Assembly (NCBI RefSeq): GCF_001602525.1
Contig: NZ_LSYT01000005.1
Coordinates: forward strand, 186,001 to 250,000
Origin: Flavobacterium chilense
Lineage (GTDB): Bacteria; Bacteroidota; Bacteroidia; Flavobacteriales; Flavobacteriaceae
Direction of reading: 5' to 3'
DNA length: 64,000 nucleotides
The first letter of the stretch is position 1. Each line of letters begins with the position of its first letter. The translations under genes were made by a program, and so were the position numbers. The notes under the pieces were generated by a model. It did no database searches, was not told the origin of the DNA, and saw nothing but the letters and a program-made list of their open reading frames with translations. Shown here one piece after another: positions 26,778 to 35,816 of this stretch.

Positions 26778-27575
26778 CTACGACTTCCAGAATTTAAGTT
26801 TCTTTTTAAGTCTTTTCTTTTTAGCAAATTCTTCCTGAAAGTGAGTTGTTGCAAACCACATGGATTCAAATATCTCATTTTCAGATTTATCAGTATAAAG
26901 TTTTGCATATTCATTACTCATTACTTCAATCATATCTTTTCTTGGTGTTAAACGTCTGAAATTATTCATGCGTTGTTCGAAAGTCATGTTATGATGAAAA
27001 TTCATTCGATTCAAGTCGACCAAAAAGAATTCATATTGAGCCTCACTTACTTTTTTAATCAAAGTATTTCCGGGAGAATGATCTAAAAACTCCACTCCTT
27101 TTTGATGTAGCTCAAAGGTAAATCTTGTAAATTGTCGTAATATATTGTTATGATCAGGATAATCAGGGATTTCAACTAATTCTCTATATGTTAATTCTGT
27201 TACTAAATGTTCACTGACATAGTAGCTATCTTTTAAGCCTAAAAAATTAAAATTCTCATAATATGCAATTGGAGCAGGAGTTCCGATTCCTTTTTCTAAT
27301 AAGATTGTAGCATATTCAAACGAACGTTTTGCTTTTGATTTTCTAAAATATTTGTACGCTACCTTATTAATAATATTTGGAATCTTAAACGATTTAATAT
27401 TGAATGTCTTTCCATTCCAATCAAACAATTTAATTTTATTGCGGTCTCCGTTTCCAAAAAGTTCACCGGAATTTTTAAAATTCTGAATAAGTGAGAGAAC
27501 CGCATTGTACTCCTTTTTACTTTTATCTTCCGTAAAATTTTCTTTATTATTAGAGATAATTAATTTATAAGCCAT
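26778..27575 (-). CDS. Lipopolysaccharide kinase-like protein (Kdo/heptose kinase family)
   Basis: 265 residues with a protein-kinase-like fold of the KdkA/WaaP/InaA group. ATP-binding part about 35-105 (the basic IINKVAYKYFRKSKAKRSFEYA stretch, then GIGTPAPIAYYE). The catalytic loop is GVEFLDHSPGNTLI with Asp and Asn in D-H-S-P-G-N, and the metal-binding Asp lies in FLVDLNRM. Likely phosphorylates Kdo or heptose of the LPS inner core, strengthening the outer membrane. A TAATTTTG -7 element lies on the minus strand at 27682-27689, about 100 bases upstream. Confidence 0.8.
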   Translation of the reverse strand: MAYKLIISNNKENFTEDKSKKEYNAVLSLIQNFKNSGELFGNGDRNKIKLFDWNGKTFNIKSFKIPNIINKVAYKYFRKSKAKRSFEYATILLEKGIGTPAPIAYYENFNFLGLKDSYYVSEHLVTELTYRELVEIPDYPDHNNILRQFTRFTFELHQKGVEFLDHSPGNTLIKKVSEAQYEFFLVDLNRMNFHHNMTFEQRMNNFRRLTPRKDMIEVMSNEYAKLYTDKSENEIFESMWFATTHFQEEFAKKKRLKKKLKFWKS

Positions 27576-27923
27576 GTTTTTTTATGATTAAATCTATCTG
27601 TAAACCCCAATAAAATCAGCGTTTTTCTCTCTGTAGATATTTTTTTTATTTTTTTTTATTTCCGGATTAAACCTTTGACAACAAAATTAGTCTAATATCT
27701 AATAAAACTTCATTGTTGACTAAATTTTTATTTACTGATACTCTTATTTACCGCCCTAAATCGGAATATCAAGATACAATGAAGCAGGAAAAAATGAGAA
27801 TTAATTTAAACTAAAAAACCCTACTTAATGATTATAATATTACATAATTACATCATGCATTTATTACTGAATGTGGAAATTATATAATTTATAAAAAATA
27901 GGTTTAACTAATTTTACACCAAC
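27576..27923. other. Divergent intergenic region in the glycan cluster
   Basis: 348 bases between two divergent genes. It contains a minus-strand TAATTTTG (27682-27689) that can serve the LPS kinase and a plus-strand TAATTTTA (27909-27916) close to the glycosyltransferase start. A T-rich tract lies at 27637-27660. I see no small gene. Confidence 0.45.
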
Positions 27924-28901
27924 ATGAATAAATCTACCATGCACATTACCTTGATTAGTTTTGATAACTGGGGGCTAAACAAAAACATAGCAACAGCACT
28001 TAAAGAACAAGGACATCATGTAACTCACATTGATTTTAATTCTTTTAAGTACAAATACCCAACGCCTTTTCATAAAGTGTACAATTTTTTTTCAAAACAC
28101 ATTTTAAACAGAAATTTGAAAAACTTGTATTATGGCAAGGAAATTATCAAACAATTAAAACAAAACGAACAAATTCAGGATGCAATTTTAACTATTAAAG
28201 GAGACTTTATCGATCCTAAAAGTATTATTGAATTTAAAAAATACACCAAAAAATCGATTGGTTATTTTAATGATAACAGTTTTCGCTGTCCAAAAATAGC
28301 TCGTGTCTTTAAATATTTTGATGAAGCTTATTCCTTTGAAAAAGAAGATTGTGAAAAATTTGGTTTAAAATTTATGCCAAACTGGATTTACAATTCTGAT
28401 ACTGCTTCAAATACTGAAAATTCATTTGATTTTGATGTTTTTAACATTAGTTCGGTTGACAGACGCTTACCTATTTTAACTGGCGTTGCCAAAGAATTAA
28501 AAGCTAAAAATATTAATTTCAAATTTTTAATTTTTGATAAAAAACATGAACCCACAAGTGACAACATTAGTTATATCAATCAACAAATACCGTTAACAGA
28601 AGTAAACAATTATATACATCGTTCAAAAGTATTGCTAGATATTAACCGAATTGGTCAAAGCGGTTTAACTTTTAGGGTTTTTGAAAGTCTTGGTTTAGAG
28701 AAAAAACTAATTACAACAAATCCCGACATTAAAAATTACGATTTTTACAATCCCAATAATATTCTGATTATTGATGAGAAAAATCCAGTTATTCCAAAGG
28801 GTTTCTTTGAAAATGAATATGAAAAAATACCCGATTCTATTTTGAATAAATACACTATAGAAGGCTGGATCGAAAATACAATTATGAGAAATGTTTCTTA
28901 A
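27924..28901 (+). CDS. CgeB-like glycosyltransferase (paralogue A)
   Basis: 325 residues, GT-B-like. The N-terminal half starts with a Rossmann strand (HITLISFDNWGLNKNIATAL). The C-terminal half has the CgeB-type donor-binding part, with LTFRVFESLGLEKKLITTN and YDFYNPNNILII. It is clearly similar to the gene at 31067-32020 along the whole length, so the two are paralogues. Probably transfers a sugar in LPS O-antigen or capsule assembly. The first ATG (27924) is used; a second at codon 5 (MHITLI) is equally possible. Confidence 0.75.
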   Translation: MNKSTMHITLISFDNWGLNKNIATALKEQGHHVTHIDFNSFKYKYPTPFHKVYNFFSKHILNRNLKNLYYGKEIIKQLKQNEQIQDAILTIKGDFIDPKSIIEFKKYTKKSIGYFNDNSFRCPKIARVFKYFDEAYSFEKEDCEKFGLKFMPNWIYNSDTASNTENSFDFDVFNISSVDRRLPILTGVAKELKAKNINFKFLIFDKKHEPTSDNISYINQQIPLTEVNNYIHRSKVLLDINRIGQSGLTFRVFESLGLEKKLITTNPDIKNYDFYNPNNILIIDEKNPVIPKGFFENEYEKIPDSILNKYTIEGWIENTIMRNVS

Positions 28902-28930
28902 GATATCTTTTTAAAAAGCGCATCAGATAA

Positions 28931-28972
28931 GGTTTTTACTAGTTTACCCTCAAATTTGAATTAGTAAAAACC
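28931..28972. terminator. Hairpin between convergent genes
   Basis: GGTTTTTACTA (28931-28941) pairs perfectly with TAGTAAAAACC (28962-28972) across a 20-base loop, between the CgeB-like gene and the deacetylase. Probable bidirectional terminator. Confidence 0.6.
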
Positions 28973-28982
28973 AAATCTTTAT

Positions 28983-29810
28983 TTAGAATAATTTCTTTCT
29001 GCCCAGCTTTACTTTCTTTTTAAAAGTCTCAAACGAATCTTTGCCCCTAATATCAATACGCTGTATTTTATAAATATCTGTCATTGGAAATATGTTGATT
29101 CTGTTTCCAATTCTTAGTCCGTATTTAATACCGTATTTTTTTAACAACTCAAAAAACTGAGCTTGTTCTGGTCCTTTTTTTCTGTAATAACCTCCATAAG
29201 TATAAGCTAAAGCAGGAAATACATTTAGTTCTTCTCTGGTAATTACTTCCTGACAAAGCTGCAAATCTTTTTCTATTTCATTTAATGATAAATGGGCATA
29301 ATTATCATGTTTAAAGGTATGATAGCCTAATTCAATATGAGAAGAAATAGCCAATAATTGCTCTTTATTCATCAACTGCATATTGTCATTATCATTAATA
29401 AATTTTCCGCTCCAGTCGATTCTCTTACCAATTCTTCCTAGAACCATAAAACAGACTGCTTTAAAATTATACTCTTTTAACAAAGGATACAATTCAGTAT
29501 AATTATCTAAAAAACCATCATCAAAGGTTAACACTACTGATTTTTCAGGCAATTCCTGCTTATTGTTTTTTATAGCATCAACTTCTGAAAGCCATAAAGT
29601 TGTATAATTATTCTTTTTCAGGTATTCAAATTGCTCAATTATGTTTTCCTTTTTAATAGTAATTTGATCTTCAAAACCATTTGTAGAAATAGAATGATAT
29701 TCTAGAATTCTTAATTTGTTTTTAGCAGGATAAAATAACTTAAACTGAGCATTTATTACAATCAAAAAAACAAGTAATAAAATAAATAAAACTGAAAAAA
29801 TATAGATCAT
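28983..29810 (-). CDS. Polysaccharide deacetylase (NodB domain), membrane-anchored
   Basis: 275 residues. One N-terminal helix (about 2-22) anchors it, and a NodB domain (about 85-260) follows. Motif 1 is SVVLTFDDGFLDN with the catalytic and metal Asp residues; motif 2 is GYHTFKHDNYAHLS with the two metal His residues. It removes N- or O-acetyl groups from a carbohydrate, probably a surface polysaccharide of this cluster. It lies 9 bases downstream of the GT4 gene, so it is co-transcribed with it. Confidence 0.85.
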   Translation of the reverse strand: MIYIFSVLFILLLVFLIVINAQFKLFYPAKNKLRILEYHSISTNGFEDQITIKKENIIEQFEYLKKNNYTTLWLSEVDAIKNNKQELPEKSVVLTFDDGFLDNYTELYPLLKEYNFKAVCFMVLGRIGKRIDWSGKFINDNDNMQLMNKEQLLAISSHIELGYHTFKHDNYAHLSLNEIEKDLQLCQEVITREELNVFPALAYTYGGYYRKKGPEQAQFFELLKKYGIKYGLRIGNRINIFPMTDIYKIQRIDIRGKDSFETFKKKVKLGRKKLF

Positions 29811-29819
29811 AAACGTTTT

Positions 29820-30959
29820 TTAAAATGCATTATAAACAACTACATTATTAGGAACTTCGTTGACAACAACATCATTTGCAACTGCAAAAACTTTAGACCC
29901 AATAATCAAACGAGTCGAAGTACTCATCAAAAAGTCGTATCCTTTCTGTATGAATTTCTCCTTCATTAATTCATCATCGATTAGAGTTTCAACTTTGTCT
30001 GCAAAATCAATCGCATTTCCAACTTCTGCCAGTAAACCTGTTTCATTATCCAATAAAACAGTTGGTATTCCTCCTGCTTTTGCTGCTACAACCGGAACTT
30101 TACACGCATAACTTTCTAAGATTACTCCTCCTGTTGCTTCGTTTTTGGAAGTAAATAAAAATAAATCCAGTTCAGGAAGGCATTTTTGTATGTCTTTTCT
30201 AAAACCTGCAAAAATAATTTCATTTTCCAATCCTTTTGATGAAACATAATCTTTTATTTCCTGCTCCATCGAACCTTCGCCAATTAAAACATATTTTGCC
30301 TTAAGTCCTCTTTTATACAATTCTTCGACAGTATTTACCCAGGTAAAATGATCTTTTACTTTACAAAAAGCAGATACGTTCCCAACAATTTTATGGTCTA
30401 AAGGAATATTAAATTCCTGATGTAAAAACCCATTTTTTGCATTGTTCACAAATTTATCTGTATCAACAACACTACCAATAACAGTTAGTTTTGTGTGATC
30501 TTTTACAGATAGTTTAAGAATTTCTGCTACAGGATCTGATATGCAAACAATTTTCCTGATTAACTTATAATTGTATTTGTATTTTCTGAAGAAATTAGTC
30601 CCTACATTTTTTATCAGAGTTCTAAAAAGAACCATTGGCACTTTTAGACCAAAAAAAACGGATGACAAAACTGCAGTAGTATGTGCCTTACTGTTATGAA
30701 GAAATAAAACAGCAGGATCAAATTTTTCAATTTCTTTTTTGAAGTTTTTCGCAAAGCCAAGACTGTACTCAGACTTAAAATCTAATCCTAAAACTTCCAA
30801 CTTTTTTTGAGTTGCAACCTTAAAAATTTCCGAATCTTTTGGGCAAATAATCAGTTGTTCGTTTACAGAACTATTATCTCTTAAAGATTCAAAAATATCT
30901 ATTATCATCTGCTCATGTCCCCTCCAGACTTTTGAAGCAGTAAAATGTACTAAGCGCAT
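29820..30959 (-). CDS. Glycosyltransferase family 4
   Basis: 379 residues with GT-B fold. The second domain (about 190-360) has the GT4 signatures: G-N-V-S-A-F-C-K-V-K-D-H near the hinge, L-I-G-E-G-S-M-E, and the donor-binding E-x7-E region in FTSKNEATGGVILESYACKVPVVA. It probably adds a hexose to a lipid-linked glycan in the cytoplasm. Followed after 9 bases by the deacetylase. Confidence 0.85.
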   Translation of the reverse strand: MRLVHFTASKVWRGHEQMIIDIFESLRDNSSVNEQLIICPKDSEIFKVATQKKLEVLGLDFKSEYSLGFAKNFKKEIEKFDPAVLFLHNSKAHTTAVLSSVFFGLKVPMVLFRTLIKNVGTNFFRKYKYNYKLIRKIVCISDPVAEILKLSVKDHTKLTVIGSVVDTDKFVNNAKNGFLHQEFNIPLDHKIVGNVSAFCKVKDHFTWVNTVEELYKRGLKAKYVLIGEGSMEQEIKDYVSSKGLENEIIFAGFRKDIQKCLPELDLFLFTSKNEATGGVILESYACKVPVVAAKAGGIPTVLLDNETGLLAEVGNAIDFADKVETLIDDELMKEKFIQKGYDFLMSTSTRLIIGSKVFAVANDVVVNEVPNNVVVYNAF

Positions 30960-31066
30960 ATTTATAAGATCATTTTAATTTTGCGAATGTACTAGTTTTT
31001 TGGATTCTAATTTATTATATCACAAAATTTTAGCTTAAAAATACCTTAAGAACAAAATGACCACAA

Positions 31067-32020
31067 CTAAACCCCGAAAACTTCAAAAATCCAATTCTCT
31101 AATTTGTACTTTTTAACAATGTCAGAATCTACTTCTACATACTCTGTTTTAAAGAACTCAACGGGTATATCAACATTATCCTCTGATACAACAAAAATAT
31201 TATTTGGATGGTAGAAATCATAATTTACAACATCCTGATTGTTAGTAATTAGCTTTTTACTATAGCCTAAAGCCTCAAAAATTCTAAAACTTAAACCATT
31301 TTGTTTCTTTTTTTGTAAGTCAATTAATACTAAGCTAGTTGCAATATGATCTTTTACTTCACTAATGGGCAAATATTTCTTTGACATTGTGATTGTATCA
31401 TGCACAAAAGGCTTGTCTTTTTTTACGATAAAGAGAAACGAAATCTTATTTTGGGTTAAATAATGTGCGATTTTTTCCAGAAAAGGAAAACGTTGATCAA
31501 AAGACGAAATATTAAATGCCAGGTTTTCTATTTCTTTCTTTTCAATTTTATCATCATAAATATAATTAGTTAAGAATTTAAAATTGTAATCTGCAACATC
31601 TTTTTTATCATAACTAAAAATAGTATCAAAAAACGATAATGTTTTTTTTTGATCTACAAAATTTTCAATTCCATCAAAGAAAAAACTAGTCATTTTTATT
31701 GTATTTTCTCTTAGAAAAATCAAGGCTTCTTTCTCTAATTTATCAGGTCGTATAATCAAAACCTGATCAAATTTTTTATCACCTGAAAGCGTTTTTTTTA
31801 TAAAATCTGTTCTGTTTTTTTCTTTCAATCCTGAAAAAGAAAACAGTTTTAAAATTGCATTACTAACTCTTGAAAGTTTATTTTTATACTTAAAAGGTAT
31901 GGAATCTATATTAATATAAATTAAATCAACATTTTCATAACTCTTTAATTTGTTGACTAAGAAATCTATATATCCAAATGAATGGGTAGCTATTATAGCT
32001 ATCTTTTTATTATCTGCCAT
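31067..32020 (-). CDS. CgeB-like glycosyltransferase (paralogue B)
   Basis: Start set at the ATG at 32020 (MADNKKIAII), giving 317 residues; an upstream in-frame TTG overlaps the -7 element at 32054-32061 (TATTTTTG on the minus strand) and is rejected. It shares with the gene at 27924 the segments LSFRIFEALGYSKKLITNN, YDFYHPNNIF and a closing K-Y-K-L-E-N-W-I, and the spacing between them. A duplicated glycosyltransferase pair around the deacetylase/GT4 genes suggests related donor or acceptor sugars. Confidence 0.75.
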   Translation of the reverse strand: MADNKKIAIIATHSFGYIDFLVNKLKSYENVDLIYINIDSIPFKYKNKLSRVSNAILKLFSFSGLKEKNRTDFIKKTLSGDKKFDQVLIIRPDKLEKEALIFLRENTIKMTSFFFDGIENFVDQKKTLSFFDTIFSYDKKDVADYNFKFLTNYIYDDKIEKKEIENLAFNISSFDQRFPFLEKIAHYLTQNKISFLFIVKKDKPFVHDTITMSKKYLPISEVKDHIATSLVLIDLQKKKQNGLSFRIFEALGYSKKLITNNQDVVNYDFYHPNNIFVVSEDNVDIPVEFFKTEYVEVDSDIVKKYKLENWIFEVFGV

Positions 32021-32091
32021 TATCCTTATCTTTGTAATTAAATTTATTTTAAACAAAAATAGAAATATCTCAAATAATTCCTAATTATATA

Positions 32092-32652
32092 ATGAACGAA
32101 GAAATAATAAAAGCATACGAAGTCATCAAAGAAGGCGGAATCATTCTTTATCCAACTGATACGGTTTGGGGAATTGGTTGTGATGCGACTAATCCGGAAG
32201 CTGTTGCCAAAATATACAAACTCAAACAACGTGCAGAAACACAAAGTATGATTGTTTTGATGAATGGCGAAAAAATGATGTACAATGTATTTAAAGATAT
32301 ACCGGAAGTAGCCTGGCAAATTTTAGATTTATCTGAAAAACCAACAACATTAATTCTGGACGGACCAAGAAATGTCGCTCCAAACATCATTGCGGCAGAT
32401 AATTCTCTTGGAATTCGTTTAGTAAAAGAGCCATTTTGTTTTAAATTATTAGAGCGAATGAAAAAGCCTTTGGTTTCTACTTCGGCCAACATCTCAGGAC
32501 AACCTACACCTATTGCTTTTAAAGATATTAATCCGGAAATTGTTAACGGTGTTGATTATGTCGTAAATTTATACCACGACAGAGTTGCTGGAAAACCATC
32601 GACTATTATAAAGTTAACGAAGGATTCTCAGGTAAAAGTCATTAGAAAATAG
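32092..32652 (+). CDS. tsaC: Threonylcarbamoyl-AMP synthase (Sua5/YrdC family)
   Basis: Makes L-threonylcarbamoyl-AMP, the precursor for the t6A modification at position 37 of ANN-decoding tRNAs. 186 residues covering just the YrdC domain, the short TsaC form without the Sua5 extension. Motifs: ILYPTDTVWGIGCDA, K-L-K-Q-R near 42 and K-P-L-V-S-T-S-A-N-I-S-G-Q-P-T near 122. Divergent from the CgeB-like gene, convergent with the cysteine desulfurase. Confidence 0.92.
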   Translation: MNEEIIKAYEVIKEGGIILYPTDTVWGIGCDATNPEAVAKIYKLKQRAETQSMIVLMNGEKMMYNVFKDIPEVAWQILDLSEKPTTLILDGPRNVAPNIIAADNSLGIRLVKEPFCFKLLERMKKPLVSTSANISGQPTPIAFKDINPEIVNGVDYVVNLYHDRVAGKPSTIIKLTKDSQVKVIRK

Positions 32653-32664
32653 TTTTTTTTCGCT

Positions 32665-32722
32665 TTAGGTTTCAAGTTATTACAAAACCTTTGTTCTTTT
32701 GTAACCCTGAACCTTTGAATCT
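32665..32722. repeat. Degenerate copy of the GGTTCAAAG intergenic repeat family
   Basis: The interval between tsaC and the desulfurase contains ACCTTTG and CCCTGAACCTTTGAATCTC, similar to the right arm of the repeats at 38766-38855 and 46391-46574. The left arm (AGGTTTCAAG) is poorly kept. It also fills the place of a terminator between the convergent genes. Confidence 0.5.
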
Positions 32723-33847
32723 CTAAATAGTTTTCAAACTTTCTATCAACCAATCAATATCTTCTTTGGTATTGTAATGACTAAATGAAATTCGGAGATT
32801 TGGTAATTTTAAATCTGTCTCCGATAACATTTCTTTTAAAACGTGCGAAGGTTTTATACTTCCGGACTGACAGGCACTTCCTCTCGAAACCGCAATTCCT
32901 TTCATATCCAAACTAAACAAAAGCATAGATGTTTTGTCTGCAGAAAAGGGCAAAATGATATTGATAATATTATAAAAATCATCTTTTTTTCCGTTGATTC
33001 TATACCCTGGAAAATGAACTTCAAGTTGATCGATCAAATACATTTTTAAGTCTGTAATATAGCTTCTCTCCTGCTCTAAATTCTCATACGAAAGAGATAA
33101 AGCTTTGGCCATTCCGGCAATTTGATGCACAGCTTCTGTTCCGGCACGAAGCCCTTTTTCCTGTTCTCCTCCAAAAATCAAGGGTTGTAAACCGGAATTT
33201 TTTCGAATAAAAGCAAACCCAACTCCTTTAGGTCCATGAAATTTATGTGCACTTGCTACAATAAAATCAACTGGGGTATTTTGCAGATCAATTTCTGTTT
33301 TGCCAACTGACTGAATCGTATCCGAGTGAAACAAAGCGTTATATTGCTTACAGACAACCCCAACTCTATTTAGATCTAAAACAGTTCCGGTTTCATTGTT
33401 TACATGCATTAAGCTCACAATTGTTTTCTTTTCTTCGGCCAATAAATTTGACAAATGGGTTAAATCAATACTTCCATCTGTGTTTATATTTACATAATCA
33501 ACTTGAATATTATAATCTGCCTCTAATGCCAATGCAGTATAAAGCACTGCATGATGCTCTATTTTCGTGGTAATAATACGCTCAATTTTAAGATCTTCAA
33601 CTGCTGATCTAAGAATCCAATTATCTGCTTCGGTCCCGCCTGAAGTAAAAATAATTTCTTGCGCTGTACAATTTAAATGCTTAGCAATACTTTTTCTGGA
33701 AAGTTCTAAAATTGTCTTGCCATTTCGTCCATAGCTGTGTGTCGAAGACGGATTACCAAAATCTTCTGTCATTACTTTTGTCATCTCCTGAATAACTTCA
33801 GGGCGCATAGCAGTTGTAGAGGCGTTATCGAGGTATACTTTTTTCAT
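32723..33847 (-). CDS. Cysteine desulfurase family protein (NifS/IscS-like)
   Basis: PLP enzyme that takes sulfur from cysteine for Fe-S clusters or thio-modified tRNA. Start at the ATG at 33847 (MKKVYLDNASTTAMRPEV), giving 374 residues; the longer frame begins with an atypical leader. The PLP lysine lies in ASAHKFHGPKGVGF, and the catalytic loop cysteine in SRGSACQSGSI, a short class I-like loop typical of NifS. No iscU or sufU is adjacent. It is therefore probably a secondary desulfurase rather than the SUF one. Confidence 0.88.
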   Translation of the reverse strand: MKKVYLDNASTTAMRPEVIQEMTKVMTEDFGNPSSTHSYGRNGKTILELSRKSIAKHLNCTAQEIIFTSGGTEADNWILRSAVEDLKIERIITTKIEHHAVLYTALALEADYNIQVDYVNINTDGSIDLTHLSNLLAEEKKTIVSLMHVNNETGTVLDLNRVGVVCKQYNALFHSDTIQSVGKTEIDLQNTPVDFIVASAHKFHGPKGVGFAFIRKNSGLQPLIFGGEQEKGLRAGTEAVHQIAGMAKALSLSYENLEQERSYITDLKMYLIDQLEVHFPGYRINGKKDDFYNIINIILPFSADKTSMLLFSLDMKGIAVSRGSACQSGSIKPSHVLKEMLSETDLKLPNLRISFSHYNTKEDIDWLIESLKTI

Positions 33848-33934
33848 TGCTGCAAAGTTAAGAAATATCAATTGTCTAATCTTAAATATCATTTGCGAAA
33901 TTTTTCACTATTTTTGACGTCAAATAAAATTACG

Positions 33935-34933
33935 ATGAAAAAATATGCATGCCTTCTATTCTTTGCGCTTTTATTAAACGGTTGCGATGATGGTGATCTA
34001 ACAGTCGATTCAGTTAATTTTGATAGTGTTACACCGCAAAGTTGTGATACAATTAACAGGCTAATCTATAAATTAAAAAGTCAGGAATCATTACTATTAC
34101 AACTCCCTCCTAATAGTATTAAAAATGATGTTACAGTACCTGGAACTCCTATAATTTATAATATTGATTCTAACGGAAACGGATCTTATCGTTTTCTATA
34201 CAGAGCTTATGATGGTACAGTAGCGACTGCCAATATTTGTGGTACAATACCACCTAAAACCCCAAATGTTACTCAGGAATGGGTTGCGATTTCAGGACAG
34301 ATAGTAATTATAAGTACGCAGGATTTTGAAACGGATGCCACGACTGGAGCAACCAAAATTACAGGATACACCCATAATATCAATTTAAAAAACGTGACAT
34401 TTTCAAAACCTTCCGGTATAGATCAGGTTCAGGAAGATTTTCCTTTTGGAAATTTCACAACAAAATTACTTAATCCTGTAGCAATTAGTTTTACAGATAC
34501 AAATGCCGGATATTGTGAGATTGCTAAGAAAATTTACAACGATAACGGAACCTCTGCAGTCATCATTAAAAACTTCGATGATACGTTAATTAAAAACGAA
34601 GTTACTCCTCCAGGTCAACCAAGAACCCGTGTAATTAATGCAACTGCTACAACAAATAATGTCACTTATGAAACTTATGCAGGTACTTTACCGGATAAAA
34701 CAAGTGATTATTTTTGTGCAGGTCAGACTTCCAGTCCTCCTGTAAATTCGACCTGGGTAGCTAACACAGGATCAAGTACAAATCAAACCGGAATTATAGA
34801 AGTTACTACAACGGAAGAGACCAATGTATTTAGACACAAAGTGGTTCTTAGAAGCACAACATTCCAAAAAGGAAATAGTACTTTTACGCCTGGAACTACA
34901 TTCCTGATAGGAACATTTACAACTTCTAAATAA
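33935..34933 (+). CDS. Lipoprotein with a tandem internal duplication
   Basis: Start at the ATG at 33935, directly before a lipoprotein signal peptide (MKKYACLLFFALLLNGC, Cys17); the longer open frame upstream overlaps the neighbour and is rejected. 332 residues. After the signal there are two similar halves of about 150 residues. Each begins with a Cys near an I-Y segment, then I-K-N-[DE]-V-T-x-P-G-x-P, a Y-x-G-T, a Cys, a W-V-A and a beta-rich end with G-x-F-T-T. No family recognised; likely outer-membrane or periplasmic. A TATTTTTG -7 element lies at 33909-33916. Confidence 0.8.
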   Translation: MKKYACLLFFALLLNGCDDGDLTVDSVNFDSVTPQSCDTINRLIYKLKSQESLLLQLPPNSIKNDVTVPGTPIIYNIDSNGNGSYRFLYRAYDGTVATANICGTIPPKTPNVTQEWVAISGQIVIISTQDFETDATTGATKITGYTHNINLKNVTFSKPSGIDQVQEDFPFGNFTTKLLNPVAISFTDTNAGYCEIAKKIYNDNGTSAVIIKNFDDTLIKNEVTPPGQPRTRVINATATTNNVTYETYAGTLPDKTSDYFCAGQTSSPPVNSTWVANTGSSTNQTGIIEVTTTEETNVFRHKVVLRSTTFQKGNSTFTPGTTFLIGTFTTSK

Positions 34934-34983
34934 TTCCTTTTTATTAAGTTATAGAGAATTAAAATCACTTTTAAAATTCTTAC

Positions 34984-35049
34984 AAAAAAACATCCATTTT
35001 TCATTCTGGTTTCCTATTGAAATTAGTCTTGAAAAATGGATGTTTTTTT
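34984..35049. terminator. Long-stem bidirectional terminator
   Basis: AAAAAAACATCCATTTTTC (34984-35002) pairs with its perfect complement at 35031-35049 across a 28-base loop, between convergent genes. Confidence 0.75.
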
Positions 35050-35063
35050 ATGCTTTAATATAG

Positions 35064-35090
35064 AGCTGTTTTTATACAAAAAAAACAGCT
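35064..35090 (-). terminator. Terminator of the Smr gene
   Basis: AGCTGTTTTT (35064-35073) and AAAAACAGCT (35081-35090) form a hairpin that ends at the stop codon of the minus-strand Smr gene; it is A-rich on the left, so T-rich for minus transcripts. Confidence 0.65.
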
Positions 35091-35641
35091 TATTTATTGT
35101 TTTGTCTAAAATAAACTTCAGTAGCTCCCAAGCCATATTTTTGATAATTGGCATCCTGAAAATCGATTCCGTCATAACGTCCTAATAAAAAATCAAGTTC
35201 GGCTTTTAGAATTCCTTCACCAACACCATGAATAAAAACAATTTTAGGAATACGATTTTTGATCGCAAATTCAATATGTCTTTTTGCTGTTTCCGTTTGC
35301 AAAGTCAGAATATCATAATTTGACATTCCGCGTTTATTTGGAACCAGTTTTTCTATATGCAAATCAAATTCAGGAGCGGCAATTTCGCGTTTATCCTTCT
35401 TTTCTTTCACAAAACTTCGTGGTTTTGGCTCTGTTTTTTCTTTTGAAATCTCATCTAAATTAATTCTTTTAATAGATTTCATTAAATCACTGGATTCTTG
35501 CACTTTAATTAATTCATTGACAAAAAATGTCATCATAAATCCATCTTCAGTTTCGATCAAAACTTCTTTGTTTTTCACCGAAACTACTGTTCCGTTTATA
35601 GCTTCGTCTAAGACAGAAACCTTATCTCCTTTAATCAACAT
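35090..35641 (-). CDS. Smr-domain protein (MutS2 C-terminal-like), putative nuclease
   Basis: Start at the ATG at 35641 (MLIKGDKVSVLDE), 183 residues. The N-terminus (about 1-55) is a small beta barrel resembling the KOW/Tudor-like linker of MutS2. A charged linker follows, then a C-terminal Smr domain (about 100-183) beginning FDLHIEKL with IVFIHGVGEGILK, the D-x-H and H-G-x-G motifs of Smr nucleases. Probably cuts DNA or RNA in repair or ribosome rescue. It overlaps the upstream small membrane gene by 11 bases, so the two are translationally linked. Confidence 0.85.
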   Translation of the reverse strand: MLIKGDKVSVLDEAINGTVVSVKNKEVLIETEDGFMMTFFVNELIKVQESSDLMKSIKRINLDEISKEKTEPKPRSFVKEKKDKREIAAPEFDLHIEKLVPNKRGMSNYDILTLQTETAKRHIEFAIKNRIPKIVFIHGVGEGILKAELDFLLGRYDGIDFQDANYQKYGLGATEVYFRQNNK

Positions 35642-35816
35642 CCTGCTCCTCTTTATCTTGGTTCTTACTCGGTGTTTTTGCACTTAACTGCATCATTCCA
35701 AACATGAAAACTGCAATTGCAATTACTGTTATATAAATATTTTTTTCTGGCGAAACCTGCTCATATAATGCAACTGAGATCGCAAGAATCATTATTAAAA
35801 TTTTAAATGTTTTCAT
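35631..35816 (-). CDS. Small membrane protein upstream of the Smr gene
   Basis: 61 residues with two hydrophobic segments (about 4-20 and 26-46) and a polar tail ending DKEEQDVD. No family recognised. Its 3' end overlaps the Smr start codon by 11 bases, which argues for a real, coupled gene. Confidence 0.6.
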   Translation of the reverse strand: MKTFKILIMILAISVALYEQVSPEKNIYITVIAIAVFMFGMMQLSAKTPSKNQDKEEQDVD

